NCBI GenBank assembly: GCA_002364325.1
Contig: DEXV01000003.1
Location: 477,482 to 533,144 of the forward strand
Direction: 5' to 3'
DNA length: 55,663 nucleotides
Source: Gillisia sp. UBA3175
GTDB lineage: Bacteria > Bacteroidota > Bacteroidia > Flavobacteriales > Flavobacteriaceae
Made by a program: the position numbers and the translations under genes. Below the pieces are notes generated by a model. The model was not told the origin of the DNA and made no database searches. It saw only the letters and a program-made list of their open reading frames with translations. Positions within the stretch are counted from its first letter, which is position 1; the number at the start of each line of letters is the position of its first letter. Below, in pieces: positions 45,869 to 54,004 of this stretch.

Positions 45869-46756
45869 ATGAGTCAGCTAAAAAAAGAAGATATAAATCA
45901 GGAAGTATTTGATCTTTATGATGATTATGCCCATAATATAATTGGGCGCCGTCAATTTGTAGAAAAGCTATCACTTTACGCTGTAGGAACAGTAACTGTA
46001 GGATCGCTCTTAAGTTTTATGACTCCAAATTATTCAGATACTATTGAGGTTCCAAAAAACCATCCTAGATTAGATTCAGAATATATAACGTATAACTCAC
46101 CTAAAGGCGGAGGCCTAATCAATGGATTGCTTTGTTCGCCCAAGGATAGCGATACAAAACTTCCAGGTGTTATCGTTGTTCATGAAAATAGAGGCCTTAA
46201 TCCATATATCGAAGATGTTGGCCGCCGCACAGCATTAGATGGATTTTTAAGTCTTGCACCGGATGCTCTTACACCCCTTGGTGGCTATCCGGGAAATGAT
46301 GACGATGGGAGAGAGTTACAGAAAAAACGTGACCGCAATGAAATGCTTGAAGATTTTATTGCTGCCTATCACTATCTTAAGAAACATCCCAGATGCAATG
46401 GAAAGGTTGGTGTTGTAGGTTTTTGTTTTGGAGGCTGGATTTCTAATATGATGGCTGTGAAAATATCTGATTTATCTGCGGCTGTTCCTTTTTATGGCGG
46501 ACAACCTACTAGTGAAGAAGCCTCCCAAATACTAGCTCCTTTATTAATTCATTATGCAGGATTAGATACACGTGTAAATGCTGGATGGGCTGAATATGAG
46601 ATTGCTTTAGAAGCTAAAAATATAGACTACACAGTTCATTTTTATCCAGATGTAAATCATGGATTTCATAATAATACAACCCCACGTTTTGATAAGCCTG
46701 CGGCAGATTTGGCGTGGACCCGAAGCATCGCTTTCTTTAAAGAAAAACTTGTTTAA
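45869..46756 (+). CDS. Dienelactone hydrolase-like protein, Tat-type N-terminus
   Basis: 295 residues. Residues ~20-50 include GRRQFVEKLSLYAVGTVTVGSLL, a twin-arginine-like export signal with a longer n-region than usual. The alpha/beta hydrolase is DLH-like: VVGFCFGGWISN (nucleophile Cys), Asp in YAGLDTRVN, His in DVNHGFHNN. Substrate unknown; it may hydrolyse lactones or esters in the periplasm. The Cys nucleophile in place of Ser is the DLH mark. Confidence 0.87.
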   Translation: MSQLKKEDINQEVFDLYDDYAHNIIGRRQFVEKLSLYAVGTVTVGSLLSFMTPNYSDTIEVPKNHPRLDSEYITYNSPKGGGLINGLLCSPKDSDTKLPGVIVVHENRGLNPYIEDVGRRTALDGFLSLAPDALTPLGGYPGNDDDGRELQKKRDRNEMLEDFIAAYHYLKKHPRCNGKVGVVGFCFGGWISNMMAVKISDLSAAVPFYGGQPTSEEASQILAPLLIHYAGLDTRVNAGWAEYEIALEAKNIDYTVHFYPDVNHGFHNNTTPRFDKPAADLAWTRSIAFFKEKLV

Positions 46757-47217
46757 ATAAAAAGAAATGGAATTTGAATTTAGTAGATATAGGATTTAAT
46801 GTAATTGTTCTAACTATAAGAATTTTATTACAAGTCTAAATTTTGATCAGATAATCAAAATTGAAGTTTATAATAATAATTTATTTAACGCAAATTTTGG
46901 ATTTTACCAAATCTTAATATTACATAAAAATTTATGTTTGGAACTTCCTATTGCTAAAAGTAATTTAATTGCTGTTAAGTTAAAGCTGGAATAGGTAAGG
47001 TATTTACAATAATAAAGGAGCAGATCTTAATAGGATTAAGTATAGGTTCCTTTATTAGATTCTTCTTAGAATAGCCTTAGGGGGAATTATCGAAATTCCA
47101 AGTGTAGAAATTGAAACGCTTGTGATCTCTAGAGCAATTTGTTTGATTTATGTAAATGTGCTTTAATATTTAACTGTAAAATAAAGCTTACTAATAGTTA
47201 TAAGAAATAGCTAATTT
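46757..47217. other. Intergenic, with possible coding scrap
   Basis: 461 nt between the hydrolase and dgkA. An inverted repeat AATTTTGAT-N6-ATCAAAATT sits at 46839-46862. Near 47060-47166 one plus-strand frame reads LLRIALGGIIEIPSVEIETLVIS and on to a stop, membrane-protein-like but without a start; possibly a remnant. Otherwise AT-rich. Confidence 0.35.
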
Positions 47218-47583
47218 TTAAGGAAATATATAAGGAAGATAAATAAAGCAAGCAATTATAAAAGCTGTTAATGCCGCAAACAATACAGCCCCAGCAGCAA
47301 CATCCTTAATATAACCAATCTTACTATGAAAATCTGGGTGCACAAAATCTGCAATCCCCTCAATAGAACTATTTATACCCTCTGTACTTAATACCAATCC
47401 AATTGCAAAGATCTGAAACATCCATTCTACCTTGGTGATATCAAAATAAAATCCGACAATCGTAACCAAAATTGAGATCACCACTTGAACTTGAATACTA
47501 GGTTCTGTTCTAATTAAGGTCCAAGCGCCCTTTATTGCATATCCTCCTCCGCGAATTCTTTTACCAAGGTAACTATCCTTCAC
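47218..47583 (-). CDS. dgkA: Diacylglycerol kinase (DgkA family)
   Basis: 121 residues with three membrane helices. Family marks: YAIKGAWTLIRTEPSIQVQ, VLSTEGINSSIEGIADFV (catalytic Glu region), and KIGYIKDVAAGAVLFAAL. It phosphorylates diacylglycerol or undecaprenol in the inner membrane. It starts with GTG (47581-47583), which shares one base with the tpx stop TAG, so the two are translationally coupled. Its usual downstream neighbour ftsK lies 26 kb away here. Confidence 0.93.
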   Translation of the reverse strand: MKDSYLGKRIRGGGYAIKGAWTLIRTEPSIQVQVVISILVTIVGFYFDITKVEWMFQIFAIGLVLSTEGINSSIEGIADFVHPDFHSKIGYIKDVAAGAVLFAALTAFIIACFIYLPYIFP

Positions 47584-48083
47584 TATAATAAGACTTTTAA
47601 AGCTGATAGATAATCTGGCTCCTCTGAGATATCTGGTACTTGTTGGCTGTGTAATACTTTACCTTCTTCGTCTAAAACAATAACAACTCGGGAAAGCAAT
47701 CCCGCTAGTGGTCCGTCTATCATTTCAACTCCATAATCCTTTCCAAAATCTCCTTGTCTAAAATCTGAAAGGTTGGTTACCTTACTCAAACCTTCATCAT
47801 CTACAAAGCGTTTTAAAGCGAATGGAAGATCACGAGAGATACAAAGCACTTCTGTATTATTTAGTTTAGAGGCTCTTTCGTTGAAATTACGAACTGAAGT
47901 TGCACAAACATTGGTATCTATACTTGGAAAGATGTTAAGAATAAGTCTTTTTCCTTTAAAGTCGTTTAGATTTGCCTTAGACATATCTGTTCTTACTAAC
48001 TCAAAATACGGCGCTTTTTCTCCTGTCTCAGGTAAGTTTCCGTAGGTAGTTATCTTATTCTCTCTTAATGTTATTTGTGACAT
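47583..48083 (-). CDS. tpx: Thiol peroxidase
   Basis: 166 residues, atypical 2-Cys peroxiredoxin of the Tpx family. The peroxidatic Cys is in FPSIDTNVCATSVRNFN and a second conserved Cys is in VLCISRDLPFALKRF. It reduces hydroperoxides using thioredoxin. Coupled with dgkA, 75 nt downstream of the terminator that ends the peroxiredoxin-thioredoxin unit. Confidence 0.94.
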   Translation of the reverse strand: MSQITLRENKITTYGNLPETGEKAPYFELVRTDMSKANLNDFKGKRLILNIFPSIDTNVCATSVRNFNERASKLNNTEVLCISRDLPFALKRFVDDEGLSKVTNLSDFRQGDFGKDYGVEMIDGPLAGLLSRVVIVLDEEGKVLHSQQVPDISEEPDYLSALKVLL

Positions 48084-48158
48084 AGCTGCTTTTCATTTTT
48101 ATTGAAAGCTAAATTTAATGCTTAAGAAATGGGGTTTTACTAAAATTATCATAAAAAC

Positions 48159-48195
48159 AAAGGGGCCTGATTTAAATTTTAAATCAGGCCCCTTT
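48159..48195 (-). terminator. Strong terminator after the DUF6952 gene
   Basis: Perfect 15-bp stem AAAGGGGCCTGATTT (48159-48173) / AAATCAGGCCCCTTT (48181-48195) with a 7-nt loop, followed on the minus strand by TGTTTTTAT. It ends the ahpC-trx-DUF6952 unit and precedes tpx by 76 nt. Confidence 0.9.
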
Positions 48196-48213
48196 AATCT
48201 AGTTCTGTAATAA

Positions 48214-48462
48214 CTAACGGTCTATAGAACCCATCACTTTCTTCACGAAATTGTTAGCAGCATCCATTTCAGATTCGCCATTTTCGATCATTTGATGTAC
48301 TTCTAATGCACCACATAGATTGGTGATCAATTCCCCTATAACATCCATCTCTTCCTCAGAAACAGATCTATGTTCTGTAAAACTCTCTAATACGTCAATT
48401 GTATTTTGCAGTTTTTCAGCATCATTATTACGTTGCAAATGTCTAATTACTGGTAACTTCAT
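48214..48462 (-). CDS. DUF6952 family small protein
   Basis: 82-residue, helical, soluble protein. MKLPVIRHLQRNND... VLESFTEHRSVSEEEMDVIGELITNLCGALEVHQMI is the sequence I associate with DUF6952 in flavobacteria, always next to thioredoxin and peroxiredoxin. Function unknown. It overlaps the thioredoxin gene by 20 nt. One Cys (in NLCGAL). Confidence 0.78.
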   Translation of the reverse strand: MKLPVIRHLQRNNDAEKLQNTIDVLESFTEHRSVSEEEMDVIGELITNLCGALEVHQMIENGESEMDAANNFVKKVMGSIDR

Positions 48463-48757
48463 TTACTAGGTCTTTAAGTAGTTCAAATTTATTAGTTTGA
48501 ACTTGATTCACTAATTTTCCACCTTTAAAAGAGGCGAAGGTTGGTAAATTATCCACATTTGCCATCTTTCTCGATTCAGGATATTTCTCTGCATCTACCA
48601 TTAAAAAGGTAGCGCTCTCATTCTCGCCAGCCAATTTTTTAAATTTTGGCTTCATCACTCTACAGTTTCCACACCATCCGGCCATGTATTGTACCAATAC
48701 AGTTCCATTTTCGGAAATAATATCCTCTAGATTATCTTGTTCTAATTCCTTTACCAT
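48443..48757 (-). CDS. Thioredoxin-like protein (WCGNC)
   Basis: 104 residues, thioredoxin fold. The active site is W-C-G-N-C rather than WCGPC (MAGWCGNCRVMKPKFKKLA), followed by the cis-Pro region NLPTFASFKGG. Likely reductant of the neighbouring peroxiredoxin. It overlaps the DUF6952 gene by 20 nt and lies 11 nt after the peroxiredoxin gene. Confidence 0.9.
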   Translation of the reverse strand: MVKELEQDNLEDIISENGTVLVQYMAGWCGNCRVMKPKFKKLAGENESATFLMVDAEKYPESRKMANVDNLPTFASFKGGKLVNQVQTNKFELLKDLVNEVTSN

Positions 48758-48768
48758 GATCTTACTTT

Positions 48769-49407
48769 TTAGTTTAAGCTTAAGTATGATGCCACACCTT
48801 TACGATCTGCAGTCATAGCTTCTTTTCCTTCTTCCCAGTTTGCAGGACATACTTCACCTTTTTCTTGTACGTGCGTATAAGCATCTACTAATCTTAAGAA
48901 TTCCTGTACATTTCTTCCTAGCGGCATGTGGTTGATACCTTCATGAAATACAGTTCCTTCCTCATCGATTAAGTAAGTTGCTCTGTATGTTACATTATCA
49001 CCTTCTACTGTTACTGCTCCAGTTTCTTCATCATACTCTTCATTAGTGATATCTAAGATACCAAGTGCAGAACTTAGGTTTCTGTTAGAATCTGCAAGAA
49101 TTGGGTAAGTTACACCTTCTATTCCTCCATTATCCTTTGGAGTATTTAACCATGCGAAATGCACTTCTGCAGTATCACATGAACCTCCAACAACCATTAC
49201 ATTTCTTTTTTCAAAATCTGCTAAAGCTGCTTGAAAAGCGTGAAGTTCTGTAGGGCACACAAAAGTGAAATCTTTTGGATACCAGAATAACAATACTTTT
49301 TTATTATTTTTTTGAGCTTCTTCAAGAATATTTAATTTAAAGGTATCGCCCATTTCATTCATTGCGTTTACACTTAAATTCGGGAATTTTCTTCCTACTA
49401 ATGCCAT
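48769..49407 (-). CDS. AhpC/Prx1-type peroxiredoxin
   Basis: 212 residues, typical 2-Cys peroxiredoxin of the AhpC/Prx1 group. Peroxidatic Cys in DFTFVCPTELHAF, resolving Cys in GEVCPANWEEG. It reduces hydrogen peroxide and alkyl hydroperoxides. It is first of the unit with thioredoxin and DUF6952. A near-consensus -7 box (TACTTTCG) lies on the minus strand at 49442-49449, just next to the nhaC terminator. Confidence 0.94.
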   Translation of the reverse strand: MALVGRKFPNLSVNAMNEMGDTFKLNILEEAQKNNKKVLLFWYPKDFTFVCPTELHAFQAALADFEKRNVMVVGGSCDTAEVHFAWLNTPKDNGGIEGVTYPILADSNRNLSSALGILDITNEEYDEETGAVTVEGDNVTYRATYLIDEEGTVFHEGINHMPLGRNVQEFLRLVDAYTHVQEKGEVCPANWEEGKEAMTADRKGVASYLSLN

Positions 49408-49453
49408 ATTAATTGTGTTTTTTATTATTTATTTTGTGGTGCGAAAGTAAAAA

Positions 49454-49477
49454 AATAGCCCGCGGCGGCGAGCTATT
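49454..49477 (-). terminator. Terminator of nhaC
   Basis: Stem of ten bases (AATAGCCCGC / GCGAGCTATT, one mismatch, GGCG loop), followed on the minus strand by TTTTTTTAC. It lies 75 nt after the nhaC stop and just before the peroxiredoxin promoter. Confidence 0.85.
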
Positions 49478-49551
49478 GAAATTCTAATTACTTATTACAT
49501 TATAAATTTTAGCTATAGCGATTAGAGTTATGAATAGTTAATTTCTATTTA

Positions 49552-51051
49552 TTAAAGATTAGCTGTTTGAGGTTGAGCCTTTTGTGTATTTAATTGTCTT
49601 ATTTTAATGCTGAATGCCGCAAATAACAAAGTCATGAATGGACTTAAATAATTAAAAAAAGCATAACCCGCATAACTCAAAGTTGGTACACCAAGTACTC
49701 CACTATGATAAGCTCCACAGGTATTCCAGGGTACCAAAACAGATGTTACCGTTCCAGAATCCTCCAAGGTTCTACTCAAATTTTCTGGAGCTAATCCTTT
49801 TTCTCTATATGCATTAGCAAACATTTTCCCGGGAACTACAATAGCGAGGTATTGATCTGATGCGGTTACATTTAATGCTAAACAACTAAAAACGGTGCTG
49901 GCAAATAGGCCGAAGGTAGTATGAAACAGATTCAATAATGCGGTGCTTATTCTTGCCAATGCTCCAATAGCCTCCATGATTCCACCAAATACCATTGCAC
50001 AAAGGATTAGCCAGATGGTTCCCATCATTCCTGCCATTCCTCCTGAAGAGAACAGATCGTTTAGGTTTTCGTTATCGGTAACAATTGCAGTATCTACGGT
50101 CATAGAATTCATAATTGCTTTATAACCAGAAATGAAATCAAGATTTTCGACTCCGGAGATCTGCATTAAGATATGCTGCTGAAAGATTACTGCAGCTGCG
50201 GCTCCTAATAAAGTTCCTATTAATAACGCAATTAGCGGTGATGTTTTCTTTACTATTAAAAAGATCACGATGGCTGGAATTACAAATAACCAAGGGGTGA
50301 TCGTAAAGGTGTTATCTATCGTTGCTAAAATTGCTGAAGTATCTGTAGTTCCGGATACGTCCAGATTTAATCCAATGATAACAAAAATAATAATGGTAAT
50401 AATAATTGTTGGAACAGTGGTTAACATCATATATTTTATATGAGTAAACAGATCGGTTCCTGCCATAGCAGGCGCAAGGTTTGTGGTATCACTCAAAGGG
50501 GAGATCTTATCTCCAAAATAAGCTCCGGAAAGAATAGCTCCTGCGGTCATTCCAACCGAGATGTCCAATGCATTTGCAATACCTATTAGTGCAATACCAA
50601 CGGTAGCAGAGGTGGTCCAACTGCTTCCTGTAGCTACAGATATAATGGAACATATAATTACACAGGCCGGTAAGAATATAGTTGGGTTTAGAATTTGAAG
50701 TCCGTAATAAATCATCGTGGGAATAATTCCACTTACCATCCAGGTTCCAGCAAGGGAGCCTACCATAAGCAGGATAAGAATTGCGCCGGCTGTACTTTGC
50801 ACATTATTAGCAACCTCATCTATCATGGTGTCAAACTTCACCTTATTGAAAATACCAACAATCGCCGCAACAGCACCTCCTAGTAAAAGAATGAACTGAT
50901 TGGATCCGCTAAGCGAATCATCTCCAAAAACATACACATTAAAGGCAAGCATTCCAATTAAACAAAAAACTGGGATTAGAGCTTCCCAGATATTCAATTC
51001 TCTATTTACAATTATAGGGTCATTTTCTTGGTGATTTGTAGAGCCTTCCAT
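49552..51051 (-). CDS. nhaC: NhaC-type Na+/H+ antiporter
   Basis: 499 residues with eleven or twelve membrane helices. Family marks: ATGSSWTTSATVGIALIGIA, LSGAYFGDKISPLSDTTNLAPA, and NVTASDQYLAIVVPGKMF, then LEDSGTVTSVLVPWNTCGAY. It exchanges sodium for protons (some relatives exchange malate/lactate). Single gene, with terminator at 49454-49477. Confidence 0.9.
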   Translation of the reverse strand: MEGSTNHQENDPIIVNRELNIWEALIPVFCLIGMLAFNVYVFGDDSLSGSNQFILLLGGAVAAIVGIFNKVKFDTMIDEVANNVQSTAGAILILLMVGSLAGTWMVSGIIPTMIYYGLQILNPTIFLPACVIICSIISVATGSSWTTSATVGIALIGIANALDISVGMTAGAILSGAYFGDKISPLSDTTNLAPAMAGTDLFTHIKYMMLTTVPTIIITIIIFVIIGLNLDVSGTTDTSAILATIDNTFTITPWLFVIPAIVIFLIVKKTSPLIALLIGTLLGAAAAVIFQQHILMQISGVENLDFISGYKAIMNSMTVDTAIVTDNENLNDLFSSGGMAGMMGTIWLILCAMVFGGIMEAIGALARISTALLNLFHTTFGLFASTVFSCLALNVTASDQYLAIVVPGKMFANAYREKGLAPENLSRTLEDSGTVTSVLVPWNTCGAYHSGVLGVPTLSYAGYAFFNYLSPFMTLLFAAFSIKIRQLNTQKAQPQTANL

Positions 51052-51221
51052 TAAGTCTTATTTTTTGGTTCGTAATGTTACGATTTTAAGGCATATTTTG
51101 CAACTCGAATATAATAGCTGCTTTTTTAATTAAAAATGAGCAAGCTTCAATTCTATTTTTAGCTGAAGTTTTAATGATTTCGGAAAGGCAATGAATAGGG
51201 TTTTGATCTGTTGTGTAAGAT

Positions 51222-51881
51222 TTACATCACACTTTTTTCTCCTTCTAAAATTGAAATTCCTGAAGAGGTGCCAATTCTAGTTACTCCAAGATCTAAATAA
51301 GATTTTGTAGTAAGATAATCTCTAATGCCGCCGGAGGCTTTTATCTTAATCTTATCTTGAGCAATTTCTTTCATTTCTACTACCGCTTCTAATGAGGCTC
51401 CACCAGTTCCAAAACATGTAGAGGTCTTCACAAAATCTGCCTCGGCATCTATAGCAGCCTGCGTTGCCAGTTTAATTTCTTCTGAATTTAAATAGCAGAT
51501 TTCTAATATTACTTTTAAGATCTTGTTGCCAATACTTCGTTTTATAGTGGCTATTTCATCTTTCACCGCATCGAAATTTCCAGATTTAGCCCAACCGATA
51601 TTTATAACCATATCCACTTCATCTGCCCCATCAAGAACGGCTTGTGTTGCTTCAAATTCTTTTGCTGAAGTTGACATAGCTCCAAGAGGAAAGCCAATTA
51701 CCGTGCATACTTTAACTTTAGAATCCTTCAAAAAACTTTTTGCAATTTTCACATAACAGCCATGGATGCAAACAGCGTAAAACTTATTATCTATTGCTTC
51801 CTCACACAACAGTTTTATATCTTCTTCTGCAGCGGTGGGCTTAAGCAACGTGTGATCTATATATAAATTCATTTTGTTCAT
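51222..51881 (-). CDS. deoC: Deoxyribose-phosphate aldolase
   Basis: 219 residues. Class I aldolase: Schiff-base Lys152 in DFVKTSTCFGTGGA and the proton-relay Lys181 in KIKASGGIRD. It cleaves 2-deoxyribose 5-phosphate to glyceraldehyde 3-phosphate and acetaldehyde. Starts ATG at 51879-51881, with a second Met at residue 4. Preceded by a structured intergenic region after the PLP enzyme gene. Confidence 0.96.
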   Translation of the reverse strand: MNKMNLYIDHTLLKPTAAEEDIKLLCEEAIDNKFYAVCIHGCYVKIAKSFLKDSKVKVCTVIGFPLGAMSTSAKEFEATQAVLDGADEVDMVINIGWAKSGNFDAVKDEIATIKRSIGNKILKVILEICYLNSEEIKLATQAAIDAEADFVKTSTCFGTGGASLEAVVEMKEIAQDKIKIKASGGIRDYLTTKSYLDLGVTRIGTSSGISILEGEKSVM

Positions 51882-51927
51882 AAACTAGCTTTTAACGAAT
51901 AATGCTAAGTTACTGTTATTCCATAAA

Positions 51928-51961
51928 AAAGCCTTTCCGTTTTTTATTCTGGACAGGCTTT
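51928..51961 (-). terminator. Terminator of the PLP-lyase gene
   Basis: Stem AAAGCCTTTCC / GGACAGGCTTT (one mismatch) with a 12-nt loop, followed on the minus strand by TTTTTT. It ends the minus-strand transcript from the 52073-53290 gene before deoC. Confidence 0.8.
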
Positions 51962-51989
51962 TAATCGCTCATTCATGGGTTTACTCCCC

Positions 51990-52036
51990 GAGGCTTGCCT
52001 CAAATTTTTATTAGGATTTTCCAATTCAATCCTAAT
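51990..52036. repeat. Two extra hairpins between PLP-lyase gene and deoC
   Basis: GAGGC-TT-GCCTC (51990-52001) and ATTAGGATT (52010-52018) / AATCCTAAT (52028-52036) form two additional stems in the 191-nt gap. The second has no T run after it on the minus strand, so it is not a plain terminator. May be a repeat of the genome. Confidence 0.4.
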
Positions 52037-52072
52037 GGGCTGCTCTAAGGCTATTGAATATAAGGGTTATTA

Positions 52073-53290
52073 TTATTTTACTTCTACAACATCCAATAGA
52101 CCTACCGTTTCCATACAATCTTTCATCATCTGGTAAGTACGTTCAATATCGTTATCTAATCCTATAGAAAAACGAATAAGCCCATCTGTTAGACCCATTT
52201 CTATTTGTTCGTCTGCTGGTATTTCTGAAGAGGTGGATGTTCCCGGTGCACTGAACAAGGTTTTATAAAAACCTAAGCTTACTGCTAAATATCCAAGATT
52301 TCGGTCCTGCATTAGTTCCATTAATTCATTTGCTTTATCCAAGCTTCCAACATCTATTGTTAGCATTCCTCCAAATCCATAATCCTCATTCATCATAGAT
52401 TTAAATAACTCATGACTTGGGTGAGATTCTAATCCTGGGTACACTGTTCTAAAGCCATCATTTTCAAATTTTTCCGCAAGTAACATCGCATTTTTACTAT
52501 GTTGTTTCATACGGATATGCAAGGTTCTCATATTCTTCAAAATAGAAGCAGATCTCAAACTATCCATTGTTGGTCCTAATAACATATTAGCTCCATCTAC
52601 CACACTTCTTAACGAATTAATGAATTCCTGAGTTCCACAAGTTACACCACCAACAGTATCACTACTTCCGTTTATAAATTTGGTTAAACTGTGAATTATT
52701 ACATCAGCACCTAATTCCTTTGGAGTAATAGAGAGTGGAGAAAAGGTATTATCCACTACCAAGATGAGTCCGTGTTTCTTTGCTATTATGGAGAGTCCGG
52801 CGATATCTGCAACTTCTAAAAGGGGGTTGCTAACCGATTCACAATATAGAACCTTGGTGTTAGGAGTGATAGCAGATTCCACACTTTCTAGTTCTGTAAT
52901 ATCTACAAAAGTGGTTCTTATGTTAAGTCTCGGTGCAAAGTTCTTTAAGAAAGCATAGGTTCCTCCGTAGATTGTTCTGCTTGAAACAATATGATCGTCT
53001 GCTTTACAAAGTTGTAAAAGAGCTGCGGTAATAGCACCCATTCCTGAGGCTGCTACATTTGCAGTTTCCGTTCCTTCCATGGCGGCTAAAGCTTCACCAA
53101 GATAAAGGTTAGAGGGAGTGGAGTGTCTGGAATATAAATAACAACCATCTGCATTTCCTTCAAAAGTGTCGAACATGGTCTTTGCAGAAAGAAAGGTGTA
53201 AGTAGATGAATCTGAGATAGAGGGATTAACTCCTCCAAATTCCCCAAAATACTGAAGGTCCTGAATATGATTTGCTGGTTTATATTTCAT
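52073..53290 (-). CDS. Trans-sulfuration PLP enzyme, methionine gamma-lyase-like
   Basis: 405 residues, Cys/Met metabolism PLP-dependent family. The PLP Lys is K204 in HSLTKFINGSSDTVGG, with YLYSRHSTPS and ASGMGAITAALLQL in the usual places. It could be methionine gamma-lyase, cystathionine gamma-lyase or gamma-synthase; the divergent Lrp/AsnC gene and domain order suggest a degradative lyase, but this is not proven. Shares the control region at 53291-53447 with that regulator. Confidence 0.87.
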   Translation of the reverse strand: MKYKPANHIQDLQYFGEFGGVNPSISDSSTYTFLSAKTMFDTFEGNADGCYLYSRHSTPSNLYLGEALAAMEGTETANVAASGMGAITAALLQLCKADDHIVSSRTIYGGTYAFLKNFAPRLNIRTTFVDITELESVESAITPNTKVLYCESVSNPLLEVADIAGLSIIAKKHGLILVVDNTFSPLSITPKELGADVIIHSLTKFINGSSDTVGGVTCGTQEFINSLRSVVDGANMLLGPTMDSLRSASILKNMRTLHIRMKQHSKNAMLLAEKFENDGFRTVYPGLESHPSHELFKSMMNEDYGFGGMLTIDVGSLDKANELMELMQDRNLGYLAVSLGFYKTLFSAPGTSTSSEIPADEQIEMGLTDGLIRFSIGLDNDIERTYQMMKDCMETVGLLDVVEVK

Positions 53291-53376
53291 AATGTTTTAG
53301 TTTGATTTACTTCAAATTAAATGATTAATGGATGAATAGTCAATAGATAAAGATAAATTCAGTTTAATTTTCAGTA

Positions 53377-53388
53377 ATAAGTACTTAT
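53377..53388. promoter_or_regulatory. Palindrome in the divergent Lrp/lyase region
   Basis: ATAAGTACTTAT is a perfect 12-bp palindrome near the middle of the 157-nt gap between the PLP-lyase gene and the Lrp-type gene, a good candidate site for an Lrp/AsnC dimer. Confidence 0.45.
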
Positions 53389-53447
53389 ATTAGATTTTAA
53401 ATTTAATTAAGTTAATTTTAACCATTGGAAACAGAAATTTTTTCAGA

Positions 53448-53906
53448 ATGCATTTAGATGATATAGATAAAAAGATCCTTCAAAAGTTACAAAGCGATAG
53501 TAAGATCACCAATAAAAAGCTTTCTTCAGAATTAAACCTTTCGGTAACTGCCATTTTTGAACGCATAAAAAGATTGGAGCGCAATAAGGTGATCTCAAGA
53601 TATGTAGCTTTAGTTAATCCGGCGGAGGTAGATAAGTCCTTTATGGTATTCTGCCATATAAAATTGGTGCAGCATTCCAAAACCTATGTGATAAAATTTG
53701 AAGCAGAAGTTGCACAATTGCAAGAGGTGCTTGAATGCTATCATGTGAGTGGAGAATATGATTATATCCTTAAGATATTGGTTAAGGATATGGAAGCGTA
53801 CAGAGAATTTATGCTGAATAAACTTACGAGCCTTAATCATATTGGAAGTACCCAAAGTACTTTTATTATTAGTCCGGTGAAAAGTACCACAGCTATTGAT
53901 TTATAG
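53448..53906 (+). CDS. Lrp/AsnC family regulator
   Basis: 152 residues. N-terminal winged HTH (DDIDKKILQKLQSDSKITNKKLSSELNLSVTAIFERIKRLERNKVI) and C-terminal RAM/AsnC ligand domain (VLECYHVSGEYDYILKILVKDMEAYREFM). It lies divergent to the PLP-lyase gene and probably regulates it in response to an amino acid. Amino-acid identity of the effector unknown. Confidence 0.93.
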   Translation: MHLDDIDKKILQKLQSDSKITNKKLSSELNLSVTAIFERIKRLERNKVISRYVALVNPAEVDKSFMVFCHIKLVQHSKTYVIKFEAEVAQLQEVLECYHVSGEYDYILKILVKDMEAYREFMLNKLTSLNHIGSTQSTFIISPVKSTTAIDL

Positions 53907-53939
53907 AAACAAAAATTAGGAAAAGGGCCTATTTGCAGA

Positions 53940-53970
53940 TTGGTCATTGCGTATAATAGTCGTAGTTTTG
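53940..53970 (+). promoter_or_regulatory. Promoter of lpd
   Basis: TTG (53940-53942), 20 nt, TAGTTTTG (53963-53970): a clean match to the Bacteroidota -33/-7 pattern. Transcription would start near 53976, about 29 nt before the ATG at 54005. Confidence 0.65.
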
Positions 53971-54004
53971 TAATCGATTTTATCAAAATATTAAAAACAT
54001 ACTT

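Noticed and set aside
21328..47217. Prophage or integrative element in the accessory region
   Set aside because: No integrase, transposase, relaxase or phage structural gene was recognised, and no flanking direct repeat was seen.
53291..53447. Possible SAM riboswitch upstream of the PLP-lyase gene
   Set aside because: The 157-nt gap is shared with a divergent promoter and shows no multi-stem leader, only a short palindrome.
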